DNA of 64,000 nucleotides from Congeria kusceri. Lineage: Eukaryota; Mollusca; Bivalvia; Myida; Dreissenidae. Position numbers and translations under genes: made by a program. The stretch is taken from the NCBI GenBank assembly GCA_027627225.1, contig CM051026.1:9901425-9965424 (forward strand), in the 5' to 3' direction. The notes beneath the pieces were generated by a model. It ran no database searches. It was not told where the DNA came from and saw only the letters and a program-made list of their open reading frames with translations. Positions 1 through 11,894 of this stretch are shown here, one piece after another; position 1 is the stretch's first letter; every line of letters starts with the position of its first letter.

Positions 1-2015
1 AAAGTCCATTTAATAGGTAGAACCAGTACTTTGTGTATGTAAGACAGTCCATTTAATGAGTAAAACCAGTACTTTGTGTATGTGAGAAAGTCAATATGAT
101 GGGTAGAGTAAGTACTTGGTGTATGTAAGAAAGTCCATTTCATTGGTAGAATTAGTACTTGGTGTATGTGAGAAAGTCCATTTCATGGGTAGAATTAGTA
201 CTTGGTGTATGTGAGAAGTCCATTTCATGAGTAGAATTAGTACTTGGTGTATGTGAGAAAGTCAATTTCATGAGTAGAATTAGTACTTGGTGTATGTGAG
301 ACATCCATTTCATGGGTAGAACCAGTGCTTAGGGTAAGTGAGAAAGTCAATTTCATGGGTAGAATTAGTACTTTGTGTATGTGAGAAAGTCAATTTCATT
401 GATAAATCAGTACTTGGTATATGTGAGAACATCCATTTCATGACTTGAATTAGTACTTGGTGTATGGGAGAGAGTCCATTTCCTGGGTATAATCAGTACT
501 TGGTATATTTGAGAAAGTCCATTTCATGGGTAGAACCAGTGATTGATGTATGTGAGAAAGTCCATTGCATGGGTAGAATTAGTACTTGGTGTATGTGAGG
601 AAGTCCATTTAATGGATAAAACCAGTGCTTGATGTATCTGAGAAAGTCCATTTCATGGGTAGAATCAGTACTTTGTGTATGTGAAAAAGTCCAATTCATG
701 GCTAGAATTAGTACTTGTTGTTTGTGAGAAAGTCCATTTCATGCGTAGAACCAGTACTTGGTATATGTGAGAACGTCCATTTCATGGGTAGAAATAGTAC
801 TTGGTGTATGTGAGAAAGTCAATTTCTGGGTAGAACCAGTACTTTGTGTATGTAAGAAAGTCCATTTCATGGGTTGAATCAGTACTTGGTGTACGTGAGA
901 AAGTCCAATTCATGGCTAGAATTAGTACTTGTTGTTTGTGAGAAAGTCCATTTCATGGGTAGAACCAGTACTTGGTATATGTGAGAATGTCCATTTCATG
1001 GGTAGAACCAGTACTTTATGTATGTGATAAAGTCCATTTCATGGGTTGAATCAGTACTTGGTGTACGTGAGAAAGTCCAATTCATGGCTAGAATTAGTAC
1101 TTGGTGTATCTGAGAAAGTCCATTCCATTGGTATAATCAGTATTTGGTATATGTGATAACGTCTATTTCATGGCTAGAATTAGTACTTGGTGTATGTGTG
1201 AAAGTCCATTTCCTGGGTAGAATCAGTACTTGGTATATGTGAGAAAGTCCATTTCATGGGTAGAACCAGTGCTTGATGTATGTGAGAAAGTCCATTGCAC
1301 AGGTAGAATTAGAACTTGTTATATGTGAGAAAGTCCATTTCATAATTAGAAAAAGTGCTTGGTATATGTTAGAAAGTCCATTTAATGGGTAGAACCAGTG
1401 CTTGATGTGAGAAAGTCCTTTTCCTGGGTAGAATCAGTACTTGGTATATGTGAGAAAGTCCATTTCATGGGTAGAACCAGTGCTTGATGTATGCGAGAAA
1501 GTCAATTGCATGTTTAGAATTAGTACTTAGTGTATGTAAGGAAGTCCATTTAATGGGTAGAACCAGTACTTGGTGATTTGAGAAAGTCCATTGCATGGGT
1601 AGAATCAGTACTTGGTTTATGAGAGAAATTCCACCTCATGGCTAGAATTAGTTCTTGGTATGTGAGAAAGTCCATTTCACGGGTAGAACCAGTGCTTGAT
1701 GTATTTTTAGAAAGGCAATTTCATGGGTAGAATTAGTACTTGGTGTATGTGAGAAAGTCCATTGTATGGGTAGAACCAGTAATTGATGTATGTGAGAAAG
1801 TCCATTTCTTGCATAGAATCAGTACTTGGCGTATGTGAGAAAGTCCATTTCATGGGTAGAATCAGTACTTGGTGTACGTGATAAAATCCATTTCATGGGT
1901 AGAATCAGTACTTGGTGTACGTGATAAAATCCAATTCATGGCTAGAATCAGTACTTGGTGTATGTGAGAAAGTCCATTTCCTGGGTAGAACCAGTGCTTG
2001 GTATCTGTGAGAAAG
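1..2015. repeat. 43-bp minisatellite array
   Basis: About 47 imperfect head-to-tail units of roughly 43 bp run from the window edge to about 2015. Each unit carries the blocks GTCCATTTCATGGGTAGAA, CAGTACTTGG and TGTATGTGAGAAA. Units differ by substitutions and by indels of 1-3 bp, so no reading frame is kept and the short frames inside are not credible genes. The array is cut by the window start, so its full length is unknown. Related units in the opposite orientation occur at 13990-14260, and single units occur near 4635, 4710 and 56290. Confidence 0.95.
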
Positions 2016-3216
2016 ATCATTTTAACCTACTCTGTCTATGGAACTGACAGATTGTTCAGCTTGCAGGCCAAACACTATATCAGTTTTGTAATGTGACTCG
2101 CAATTGGTTTACTACAACTAACTAAACAGTTCCTGAATTTATTTTTATAGAAAATAAGACAAGTGGTTGTAATGGGGTTTCTTTGAATTCAAAGTGTAAT
2201 ACAGAAATGTGCTATTTAGACAGTGACCACATTTGCAACTAAATGAAAGGAATTACAAGCCAAGAACTTGCTCACTAAAACTGTATCATTTCCAGGCAGT
2301 TAATCAGATGAAAGTCATAATATCAGCAATATGAAGGACATATTCCGTTTGGGGCATTATATTTGACCAATTTGGTAAGCAGGTACTGAATGGCAATTAT
2401 AAGGCCACAACGAACAGGGAAAATAATGCATGGTAACCATCTTAATAAAGGGGTTCCAAAAAACTGAGGGTAGACATTCAGCAACATATTCACTCTGAGT
2501 TAATGGAATCAAACTGTAAGGCCAGATCAACTTCTCCAAGAAATGTAGTCAAAATCTACAAAACAATGACCAGGGTGTATAAATACAATTCCTGCAAAAC
2601 AAGAGCACCACATCCCCAAACTACAGGACATATACCGAAGCACATGGAAACGAGGCGAAACGTGAAGATGAGCTGAGCGCTCTGTATGACAGTCGATGGG
2701 GGTTGGCACCCTACACCCAAATACACACAGTCATGCCATGCTCTCTTAAATACATTTGATCATAGCCAACATGGTTGCTAGTTAAGATATCAACACTATT
2801 TTATTTCAGACATTGTATCTTTGCAATCTCTGCAATTAAATTTTCTTATTCAATTTTATGATTTTCAGAAAAATGACCTAACAGATGTTAATCCTAAGTT
2901 ACATTCAACCTGTTTGCATACTGAAATTTGCAACTGAATTTTGTTAATAATGTGCTTGTTAAGGGTTTCAAACACATTTCCATATTGAATATTTTCTATT
3001 ATTTCTTTAAAACTGATCTTAAGACGGTACCAAACAATTTAATTAATGCAGATAAGCACTTTGAATGGCACCAAACAAGTTGCTCTTAACCCCTGACAGT
3101 GTTTTTGTAAGGAGCCGAAACTTGTTGTGCAATGTATCTGGGAGTAACTCGCTATGTATGAGTACACATCTTTAATCTACAATACATTCATGCAATCAAA
3201 CAAGCATGACATGCAC
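2016..3216. other. no supported gene
   Basis: AT-rich sequence between the minisatellite and an inverted-repeat element. Two adjacent minus-strand open frames (2357-2539 and 2527-2709) overlap slightly in different frames. Neither has a recognisable domain or clear splice context, so they are not called. The phrase ATACCGAAGCACA near 2632 recurs near 14730, just before the second copy of the neighbouring inverted-repeat element. This suggests the duplicated block may begin this far out. Confidence 0.5.
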
Positions 3217-4437
3217 ATTGCAAACGGAAGTCTGGGTTTGATAAGAGACAGTTTATTTCAATGAATGGACAGAACACTGACAATGCTCTCTAGCATCAGC
3301 TGCAGCAGAATGGTTTATTAAAAAACCAGTCATACACTTTATTTCATGCTCACAAGGGTCAAAGCAATTCTTTTTTGTCAACCACAATAAAAACATATAT
3401 TACTCTCTAATGTATAAAGACATCATGAAATTAATAAAGCAGAATACTTAGAACTTATCAATAAAGGAAAATTTGCATTTATTAGCACAGTTTTATTGTT
3501 TTTTTAGTTTTTGTGTGTGTTTGTTTTGGATTTTTCGCAGTATTCAACAGTATTTCAGTCATATAACGGCGGTCAGTTAACCTACTCACACTTTTCCTGG
3601 GTAAGCTGGTTTACCAGTACTAAGTGCACATACTTTTGCCAGTAACTGACAACGGCCCTACTTGAATCAGAGGTAGGGGGAGAATGGCCGTAGAAATAAT
3701 TTCATGACCAATCCCCACACAAATTATGTTGCCGGGCTGGGAATCGAACCTGCGATCCTCGGATTTGTAGTCCAGCGCTCTACCAAAGTTAGCTGGCCGG
3801 CCCGGCTTGTTTTTTTTTTCAACATACACGTCATCAAAACAATTGCATGATCTACACAACATATCACAATTATATTTAAAAGCAGTGCCCATTGTATTTT
3901 GGCCAGTATATGGCCCAGTGTCTCACGGATAGTGGAAATACTGCACCCTAACTTTGTTGGTCACAATACTGCCACATTATTTCTTCTCATATGAATCATT
4001 TTGTAAATGGGAACTCATTTTTTTCCAAAATGGTTTCATCTTGGCATAGAAAACTGTCCATGTACTAAAGTCTAAAATAATGAATTGTGTTTATACGTTT
4101 GTGAAACTCATATCATATATGTTAGGTTCTGGGTAAAGAATTAATAGTTATAAACATTTGTTTAATCAATACCCCGATAAATCATCTTTGCATTTCTATT
4201 TTTTTAATTATTTAAAATGATTTTTAATATGTGACTACACTTATATTCGAGTAAAAGTTTGGTCGAGCATGAATAATTGTTTTGATGCAACAAGTGTGAC
4301 AGAATGCTTACAAGTGGGGTCTGAAAACCCATGTTTTGTTCCAGACAATGCTAGAGAGTCGACTGTGTTCATGGGTGTTACATTTACAATTCCTGCCTAT
4401 GAAAGGTCTCTATCAAACCCAGACTGGTATTTGCAAT
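3217..4437. mobile_element. inverted-repeat element, copy 1
   Basis: A left arm at about 3217-3310 reappears as an imperfect reverse complement at about 4335-4437. Shared blocks include TCTGGGTTTGAT near the outer edge and CTCTCTAGCAT further in. The interior contains the words ATAGTGGAAATACTGCACCC and TTGGTCACAATACTGCCACA, which also occur inside the second copy at 14738-15837. The arms are diverged, no transposase is visible, and a SINE has been inserted in the left half. It is probably an old non-autonomous DNA element, though an inverted segmental duplication is possible. Confidence 0.55.
3490..3808 (-). mobile_element. tRNA-derived SINE
   Basis: Read on the minus strand, the element starts with a tRNA-like head (about 3808 to 3735). 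It has an A-box-like stretch, a CTACAAA anticodon-like loop and a good B box, GGTTCGATTCCC, closed by GCCGGG/CCCGGC ends. A roughly 200-base body follows, then an A-rich tail near 3490-3535. The body includes TTACTGGCAAAAGTATGTGC and GACTGAAATACTGTTGAA. Head, body and A-rich tail together are diagnostic of a SINE. The 3' part resembles conserved 3' domains of molluscan SINEs, but the exact family name is not claimed. Confidence 0.8.
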
Positions 4438-4602
4438 CAGGCTATTCTGCTTCCGAGGTATCAATTTATTCCAGGTTAGATACATTTATGTTCATTTTGC
4501 CAAGATGTGTCGTTTTTAAAAATTCTGAGATGCACTGCATTTAGTCCCATCCTTATGTTTGTCACACACTCAATAGTCAGACCCAGACAATGAAAAAGAA
4601 TG

Positions 4603-4750
4603 CTTGAATGATATTTATCAAAAGACAGCAAGTACTGGTTCTACCCAGGAAACAAACTTGAAAGTTTCTCAATAAACTTGAATGATATTTATCAAACGAC
4701 AGCAAGTACCAGTTCTACCCAGGAAACAGACTTGAAAGTTTTTAAACAAC
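4603..4750. repeat. two tandem 74-bp units with a minisatellite-like core
   Basis: Two adjacent copies, starting at 4603 and 4677, share CTTGAATGATATTTATCA and a TACCCAGGAAAC core. That core matches the reverse complement of the 43-bp minisatellite at the window start. Confidence 0.75.
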
Positions 4751-5450
4751 AGGCTTTGGACACATTGAAGCTAAAATAAATTGGATTTAACTTATGGAAA
4801 CTACAGAACAGAATAGAAAACCAACATATGGAACAAGGGTTACAAACCTGATGCAGACAAGTTACACATAGAATACTCACAGAAAAGTACAAGAAAGAAA
4901 ACATAAACAAAACTCTGTGAAAAGTTATTAGCTTGTCAATGGACAGTATGTTGAACAAGATCTCCGAGGGCCTAAACATCAATGGGCCATGATTGTCCTG
5001 CATCTTTCACCCCAATTTAGGCTTGTGAAAGAATTTGACTCATCTGTCATAATGTAGCAGGGGAGAAAACCAAAGTATACTTTTGTAAAACGGCAATATA
5101 GATTACCTCCCATGTTATGTGTGTAATTAATGATAGCCCTGCATAATTTATCTAAGGCGTAAAAAAAAAATATGTTTGTTTCTGGTAACCCGACCTACCC
5201 TAAAAAAATGCCCCGACCCTAGAACATTTTTATTGGGTTTGTCAGATTGATGTTTGGTTTATTTACCTTTTTAAATAATTAAATGTGTTTTTGGATAAAT
5301 AAGCGTTTTGTTTTGATAGCATCCACTTATAAACAATGTTTAAGGATATTACTGGTACGTTTTGAATATTTATTCAGTTTTAGAATCTACAAGTTGACCA
5401 TTTCAACACACACAAAAAATCCCGACCTACCTACCGTATGAGGTAACTGG
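4751..5450. other. duplicated flank, no supported gene
   Basis: No convincing gene. A 103-codon minus-strand open frame (4692-5003) starts inside the repeat and has no recognisable domain. Parts of 4440-5030 resemble 15840-16280 in the same order, which supports a segmental duplication. A stretch near 5180-5420 contains the word CCCGACCTACC twice and is otherwise undistinguished. Confidence 0.45.
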
Positions 5451-5566
5451 GTGAGAACATTGTGCAGCCAGTCTGGGACTCGAACCCGTGACCTCTCGCA
5501 TACATGGCAAGTGCTCTACCAACTGAGCTAACCCGGCAGGTACACAATCTCTCCCCTATAGTGACC
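5451..5566 (-). mobile_element. tRNA-Thr-like SINE, copy 1
   Basis: On the minus strand a tRNA-like fold is visible. It has an A box (TTAGCTCAGTTGGTAGAG), a five-pair anticodon stem CTTGC/GCGAG around a loop with TGT in the anticodon position, and a B box GGTTCGAGTCCC. Flanks GGGAGAGATTGTGTACCTGC and CACAATGTTCTCA are shared with the copy at 16617-16733. Position 33 is A rather than T and the acceptor stem is poor, so this is a SINE-type relic and not a working tRNA gene. Confidence 0.75.
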
Positions 5567-5689
5567 TTTAACAGTTTACATCAGTAACATGTATTTTGTC
5601 AGTATAAATACAACCAAATGAAATGAATTCTGGGTAAACAATTACTTGCTCAGGATTTATAATAATGTTATTTCTGCTAAAACACATTT

Positions 5690-6130
5690 TTCTGCCCCCA
5701 AAGGAGGGCATATAAAAATCAAACCGTCTATCCATCCGTCTGTGCATCCATCTTTCTTTATGTGTCTGTGCATCCGTTAGTCCATCCGGCCAAGGTTTAA
5801 GTTTTTTATCATGGCATATATCTTGAATACTATCAAAGGTATTTACTTAAAACTTGAAGTGCTTCTATAGTATCAATGTCTCCACCAGGGAAAGAAACCC
5901 ATATAACTCTCTTTTGTATTTTGACAGATTTATGCCCCTCTTATAACTTCGTCAGTTTGGTTTAAGTTTTTCATAAAGTCCAATATCTAGAATACTATAA
6001 AAGGTATTTAATTGAAACTTTAAATACGTCTTTACTATAAATGTCTCCACCAGGAAAAGCAACCCTCCTAACTCTGTGTTGTGTTTTGACAGATTAATGC
6101 CCCTTTTTTAACTTAGACATTTTGGTTTTT
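5690..6130. repeat. array-type dispersed repeat, about two units
   Basis: Two diverged units of about 165-170 bp share GAATACTAT, AAAGGTATTTA, TGTCTCCACCAGG and TTTTGACAGATT. A preceding run of TCCATCCGTCTG-like words (5725-5790) resembles the GGACGGACAGAC ends of other array repeats in the window, in reverse complement. There is no coding potential. Confidence 0.65.
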
Positions 6131-6257
6131 CAAGTTTCTTTCACAGCAGCCACTTTAAGCTGAAAAAAATATTAAGCTGAAAAAATTAAGTTTATATTTT
6201 TCAGTCACTTTTATTTACAAAGATTCATTTTGGTGTCAAAGGTCACACTTACTTATT

Positions 6258-6335
6258 AAAAATTTGCCTTTGCCGGGACTCGAACCTAAGACCACCTGGA
6301 TAAAAAATGTGTCGCTCTAAAAACTCAACCATTGT
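6258..6335 (-). repeat. degenerate tRNA-like MITE fragment
   Basis: The minus strand has a B-box-like GGTTCGAGTCCCGGC and a decayed A-box region ending at TTAGTCACAATGG. The arrangement matches the tRNA-like core inside the TTAA-flanked MITEs at 24421-24500, 37190-37265 and 49800-49865, so this is probably a broken fourth copy. Confidence 0.5.
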
Positions 6336-6645
6336 GACTAACAATCATGGAGGTGATTGTGACTTACAATCATGGAGGTGATTGTGACTTACAATCATGG
6401 AGGTGATTGTGACTTACGATCATGGCGGTGATTTTGACTGACAATCATGGCGGTGATTGTGACTTAAAATCATGGTGGTGATTGTGACTTACAATCATGG
6501 TGGTGATTGTGACTTACAATCATGGTGGTGATTGTGACTTACAATCATGGTGGTGATTGAGACTTACTATCATGGTGGTGATTTTGACTTACAATCATGG
6601 TGGTGATTTTGACTTACAATCATGGTGGTGATTGTGACTTAAAGA
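6326..6645. repeat. 25-bp minisatellite
   Basis: About 12 units of 25 bp built on TGACTTACAATCATGG plus TGGTGATTG. The array starts exactly where the tRNA-like fragment ends. Its unit resembles the CTGACTTACTATCATTG that follows the tRNA-like core in the intact MITE (minus strand near 49785-49805). Confidence 0.9.
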
Positions 6646-6689
6646 TAGCACAGAAGTCAAGGATTGACATACTTTGTTCTAATGTGCTT

Positions 6690-6885
6690 TTAAAGATATA
6701 ATTTTCAATTTATCGTTGTTAATCAGCCAATAAACAACGATTTGTAGTTCTGATGCGTAGGAATTAAAAGACGAGGGCGTTAGCCCGAGTGATTAAAAGC
6801 CATGCATCAAAACGATGAAGAGTTGTTTATTGGCCGATAAACAAATATAACGCGACAATTAATTCGATTCTAACATGATTTGACA
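6690..6885. mobile_element. foldback (palindromic) element, copy 1
   Basis: Inverted arms lie at about 6718-6739 and 6821-6842 (CCAATAAACAAC against GTTGTTTATTGG). They enclose the conserved spacer word GTTCTGATGCGTAGG and are followed by CGATTCTAACATGA. The same arrangement recurs near 11011, 16921 and 31468. No protein is encoded, so it is a hairpin-forming non-autonomous element. Confidence 0.7.
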
Positions 6886-6889
6886 TATA

Positions 6890-7018
6890 TTTTGTCAATT
6901 GTAATTGGAACTACTTTTTACTATGCTCCACTCAGAATCGGAACTTTTTATGGGTAGTTTAACAACGATAATTATGTTCTTTGTCTATAGACAAATTAGA
7001 CAGTATCATGATAGAATA
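6890..7018 (+). repeat. foldback-associated flanking repeat, copy 1
   Basis: A stretch of about 125 bp with CAATTGTAATTGGAACT, CTCAGAAT, ATGGGTAGTT and TTCTTTG followed by AGACAAATTAG. Similar sequence occurs at 17105-17215, 20936-21072 and 31995-32130, and in reverse complement at 47915-48066. In copies 1, 3 and 4 it directly follows a foldback palindrome. Confidence 0.6.
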
Positions 7019-7900
7019 AAAAAAATAACAAATTATAAGCACAACTTTAATAATTTATGTAAGAATAATGTAGTCAGCTGGATAAGTTTCTTTATATCAA
7101 TAAGCAATATAACATAAAGGCTACTACTGAATGATTTTGAAAAAGTTTTCAAGTGGAATGAAATATATAAAACACCCATACCACTTAGAAATACATTACA
7201 CGTAACAACATTTTCGAAACATAGAAACAGCACACATGCCAGCATGCAAAGTTAAAACTGACACAAACCTGACTGGAAATACCAACCCATTCTTAGTCTT
7301 AGAAATAAAGAGCAGACTTAGACTCAATAAAATATACTTCTGCGTGTGCGAATATTCTGGGTTCCAATGTTGCTTATGTCATAAAAAATCGTTCTAAATG
7401 AAGAATGCTGTAAATAGAGTTGATGGACACCGAGTAAGATTCAAATTTCCAGCGCTCTTAGAACAGAACAGTTTCAAGAATATTCTTTATCCTAAGTCTT
7501 AAGTCTAAGAATAGGTTGGTGAATACGGGACCAAATCAGATGTCAATGTTTACAGCATTTGAACTTTGTTGTGTTTCAGTTTAGCATAGTATGGATCATA
7601 TTCGACATGCGTTCCATATATCTTGCAAAGATAGTCTACATTTATATTAAAACAACTGATGCAGCCTCAGCAAATTCAGATCGCTAACGTTTAATTATTA
7701 TAGAGAAGCACTTGGTCTTATAAAATCGTCTGAAGAAATAAATTACTACTAATTTAACATTAAATTAAAACTTTAATTGCTCATTCAAAATTTTGTTTTA
7801 TAGTTGTGAATTTATACTAAACTTTCACAAAAAATCCGCTATGAATATGACCAAAATTTTAATGCTGCTATTTACAATGACCGCCATGATTTCAACGCAC
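7019..7900. other. no supported gene
   Basis: AT-rich sequence with short open frames only. A methionine-led plus-strand frame (7793-8128) begins here but runs straight into the downstream minisatellite, so it is not accepted as a gene. Confidence 0.5.
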
Positions 7901-7904
7901 ATTA

Positions 7905-8585
7905 TTGCTTTATTCGATGAGCATGCGTTTTGCCTTATTCGACCAGCACACTTTTTGCCTTATTCGATGAGCACACGTTTTGCCTTATTCGACGAGCACA
8001 TGTTTTGCCTTATTCGACGAGCACGCGTTTTGCCCTCATCGACGGCCACATTGTTGCCTTTATTGACGGCCACGGTTGCCTTTCATCGACGGACACACGG
8101 TTCATTTCATCGGCAAAAACACGGTTGATTTCATCGGCAGACACACGATTGCGCTCATCAGCAGGCACACGGTTGTCTTCATCGGCCGACACACGGTTGC
8201 CTTCATCGGCCGACACACGGTTACCTTCATCAGCGGACAAGCGGGTAGCCTCATCGGCGGAAACACGGTTGCCTTCATCGGTCGACACAGGGTTGGGCTT
8301 ATCGGCGGATACGCGGTTGCTTTCCTCGGCGTACAAGCGGGTAGCTTCATCAGCGGAAAAACGGTTGCCTTTATCGGCCGACACATGGTTTCCTTCATGG
8401 GCGGACACACAATTTCCTTCATCGGCGGACACACGGTTTCCTACATCGGCGGACACGTGGTAGCCTTCATCGGCGTACACACGGTTGCCTTCATCGACCA
8501 ACACACGGTTGCCCTCATCGGCCGACACACGGTTTCCCTCATCGGCCGACACACGGTTGCCTTCATTGGCAGACAAACGTCGCGT
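7905..8585. repeat. 25-bp then 24-bp minisatellite
   Basis: The first part (about 7905-8045) repeats every 25 bp around TTTTGCCTTATTCGA. The second part (about 8045-8585) repeats every 24 bp around CGGTTGCCTTCATCGG plus CCGACACA. Because 24 is a multiple of three, long open frames appear in several frames on both strands (for example VSADEGNR repeats on the minus strand and GRHTVAFI on the plus strand). These are most simply a by-product of the period. The second part is notably richer in CG than its surroundings. Confidence 0.92.
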
Positions 8586-8589
8586 TCAT

Positions 8590-11010
8590 GGATGGCATAT
8601 AAACATCTGCAAGTCCAAATATTAATTTTTATTAAGATGATATTAATAGGTGTACTCGAATTTTGTATATTAGTGTAAATGATGTGTTGCAGGTTATAAA
8701 TGACTGAATATCTAAAAAGTAAATGCAAGTTGTAACTATAAGGCTGTAAATATCATACATTTATAATTTTATAAAACCACAAGCATAATTTGCCTTCCAT
8801 GTAACATGAAGGGCCTTTAAGTCATTCCGACTGCTGAACAGTCCATAGTCACTCACACAATTGTACAAATCAGAGTTCACTGTATTGGGTGATTAAATAG
8901 TTGAACTTATTTTAGTCTGTAGAACTTTTCTTGTCAAATAAAATTATCATAATGTTGTTCATGTCGTTGTTGCTGCTACTCCGATGATGATGATGGTGAC
9001 GTGCAATTAATTGCAAATTGTACCATTATTCATTGCAATTGTTATAAAGTACCAAAATCGCATTTGCGTTTATCTGCAAAAAAACACTTCGTTAAACATT
9101 TTGTCTAAAGTAATAAGAACAAAGGCCAACGAGATGAATCTTAAACATGAACATGACTACATTGTATGATTCAGTTCTAGCCTTCTCATTACAGTGGTTA
9201 ACTTGTTTAGAAATATACAACCCATATAACATACGAATGTACGAATAATGGCGGTGGTCCGGTGACCATTCGTATCATCGTGATTCGACTGTAACTGAAG
9301 TGGTGCAGCTCGAACCTGTATTCTACATGAAGCTAAATAAGTTAATACAAAGATATTTTAACACAGCAAACCACCTCAGCAACAACGCCAGCCCGAACAA
9401 CTGGATACAAAACCCGTAAATGAGCACATGTAGCTACTCCTTAACGTGCAATTAGTACAGACATGATTCCAAAACGAAACGACACATGTTATTGATTCAA
9501 TACTTCAGATCGTACACACATATCAGGACAAAAACAGAGACATTGCTATCTGCATCAATAACTGTGAAAAACGGTGAAACATTGACAGGCAATTTAAAGA
9601 CCCGTGCGTCTGTGTTACGACGCGCAGTCGTGCGTACTTCAAATAATACATGATACTAATTACTAGTACTGTCTCAGTAACTTAATTGCGAACTGCGAAC
9701 TATCAAAATTATTAATAAATCACGAGCATTGTCCAATACAAGAACACAGTTCCAATACATGAATTGCGCAGAAATCTAAATTGAATCGATGTGTTAATGG
9801 CATCCTACATGGAGCAGAGCGTTTTACTTTGTTACTTAATGAAAACCGAAAAAATAGGCATTATATGATATCTGACGATAATCAAAGGAAGCACGGGCAT
9901 TTTATCGACAGCCGATGGCGACAGCAATTATTCGTAATAAATTGCCCGCTACCGGAAGTGTACGAGACCGCCACAGACGTGATTGTAACCGTGCTCTGCA
10001 AACAAAATGCACTGAGAGCAGGGCATAGCACATTCGGCATGCACCAGTGACGCATTAAAGACAGACGGTTATGTGACCGACGGATACGTGAATATGGCCT
10101 GTGACGTGGATTACTTCAAAATTTGGTTTACCTCGCAGAGTCACGAGCGCTACGGTTGATCAGGGGCAGACAACATGCTCGACGTTCAAAGGTCGACTAG
10201 GCTAAGGTTGTCTTCATAGAAAAATTACCGCTTCACTGTAGCCGGAAATGACGACAGAGCACGTGTGTACCAGTGTAATGGTGAACGGTTTACCGGATGT
10301 CGTGTGTACGATGGTCTGGGCGGGAATGAATAATCAATACAATCAAGCATGTCTGGGGTGAGTTGGGAAGACGTTTTTGATGAATGTGAAAACAGAACAA
10401 CTTGCAAGAACCAGTAGCTGATCGTCTGCATGTACGGAACACCCTCACACAGCGGTGTATCCAGAACTCGAATAATTTCGTTCGCAAGCAATTCAAAATT
10501 GAATACACTGAAAGTAAAAATAGCATTTCTGCGATTGTTGCACGATTTCTTAGAGACGGCAGTGTCCGGCAAAGTTAAAAGGACATCGTTCCGGTAGTGT
10601 TCATAAGTACATATAAATTACAGGCAACATTATACTGCATATGCTGAACCAGAAACACTGCCAAATTCAGAAACTATATGAAGAACATGTGACAAATTTT
10701 TAAACTGTCTTTTCGTTTCGGGGAAAAATTTTAAGATCAAAATAAATGTACATAAAATGCGTCAACTTTCTCTCCAAAAATGAACATTTTAATTACGACA
10801 AATTGAATTATCTGGATCAAAACGTTACCTATTTATAAATGTATGCAATAGAATTAATATAGATAATTATGCACTAGACATTCAATGCATTTCCTGTTCA
10901 ACCAAGAATATTGCAAGCTTTTTTTACTCTCTTTTTAAATCTTTGCAAATACATTTTGCGTACATACACTGTTACGCCATTAAAATATACATTTGTGAAC
11001 TATCTTTAAA
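8590..11010. other. mostly unique DNA with a CpG-richer patch
   Basis: No gene could be established. Between about 9230 and 10330 CG dinucleotides are visibly denser than in the flanks (for example near 9601-9640, 9901-10000 and 10140-10320). Two open frames (9781-10050 plus, 10225-10572 minus) have no recognisable domains and no paired splice sites that I could defend. An unmethylated promoter-like region, or an exon of an unseen gene, is possible. Confidence 0.4.
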
Positions 11011-11163
11011 TTAAGAAATAATTTTTGATTTATCGTTAAGTATCGGCCAATAACAACAATTTAGAGTTCTTATGCATAGAAATTACAGCACGAGAACGGC
11101 AAAGAGTTGTTTATAGGCTGATAAACAACGAAAATGAGAAAATTATTGCGATTCTAACATGAT
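11011..11163. mobile_element. foldback element, copy 2
   Basis: TTAAGAAATAATTTTTGATT opens the element. Arms near 11043-11056 (TCGGCCAATAACAAC) and 11105-11125 (GTTGTTTATAGGCTGATAA) are inverted. The spacer keeps GAGTTCTTATGCATAG and the element closes with CGATTCTAACATGA. Same family as 6690 and 31468. Confidence 0.65.
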
Positions 11164-11880
11164 TAGACAAATATTTTTGCATTCGTAATCAGAACTACAA
11201 TTTACTATATATGATTCGCAGGCAGACACACATGTCCATATTGAATTCAACCCTTGTAATATACAACTAAAACGTAACTTATCTATGCTAACTTCAACTT
11301 CCCGACAACAGCGCGGCTGAGTTGCACAGTCCACGTTCTTGTTTGCTGTTTAGTTTCACCAGCCACAAAATGTTCACAAATAATGATGGAAAAAATAAAG
11401 AACATTCGCATATCGCCATAAGTCCAAAACGTCATTCGCATTTTGAACATTTATTGCACAATGTATACAATTAAATTGTACTATACGTTAAATTCCAGAT
11501 ATACGAAATGTCCACATTTTAGAGTCAGAATTACCCAACACCTATATAATATACACTGTCAAAGACACTTTAATTCTTACAAATATTAGTGTGTTTATAC
11601 AACACAAGACGTACACGAAACTAGTGTCCCTTTACTTTAACGATTGCTGCCCTGTGAAAACTCGTGCATTCCCATACGAAGAATTTGCAACAATGTATCG
11701 GTAGTATGTAATCCCCTATTACAAACTTTAAAGGCGCTATCACGTGCATGGTGTGAGTTCTTATTATTTTGCCTTAAATGCAATAAGGATTTCTGGGCCC
11801 ATATTGAATTGTATGTTACTCTTAACTTAATTTGAAGATAACATACGAAGTTGCGTTTAAAACACTATGCATAGGAACAT
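11164..11880. other. no supported gene
   Basis: AT-rich, with short unconvincing open frames only. Confidence 0.5.
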
Positions 11881-11894
11881 GTGGATGGCAAATA

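Noticed and set aside
7930..8678. Overlapping open frames of 177-200 codons on both strands
   Set aside because: All lie in the 24-bp repeat, and several frames are open at once. That is expected for a period divisible by three that lacks stop codons.
10225..10572. 115-codon minus-strand frame as a gene
   Set aside because: No domain is recognised, and it overlaps another frame on the same strand. The CpG-rich context is suggestive only.
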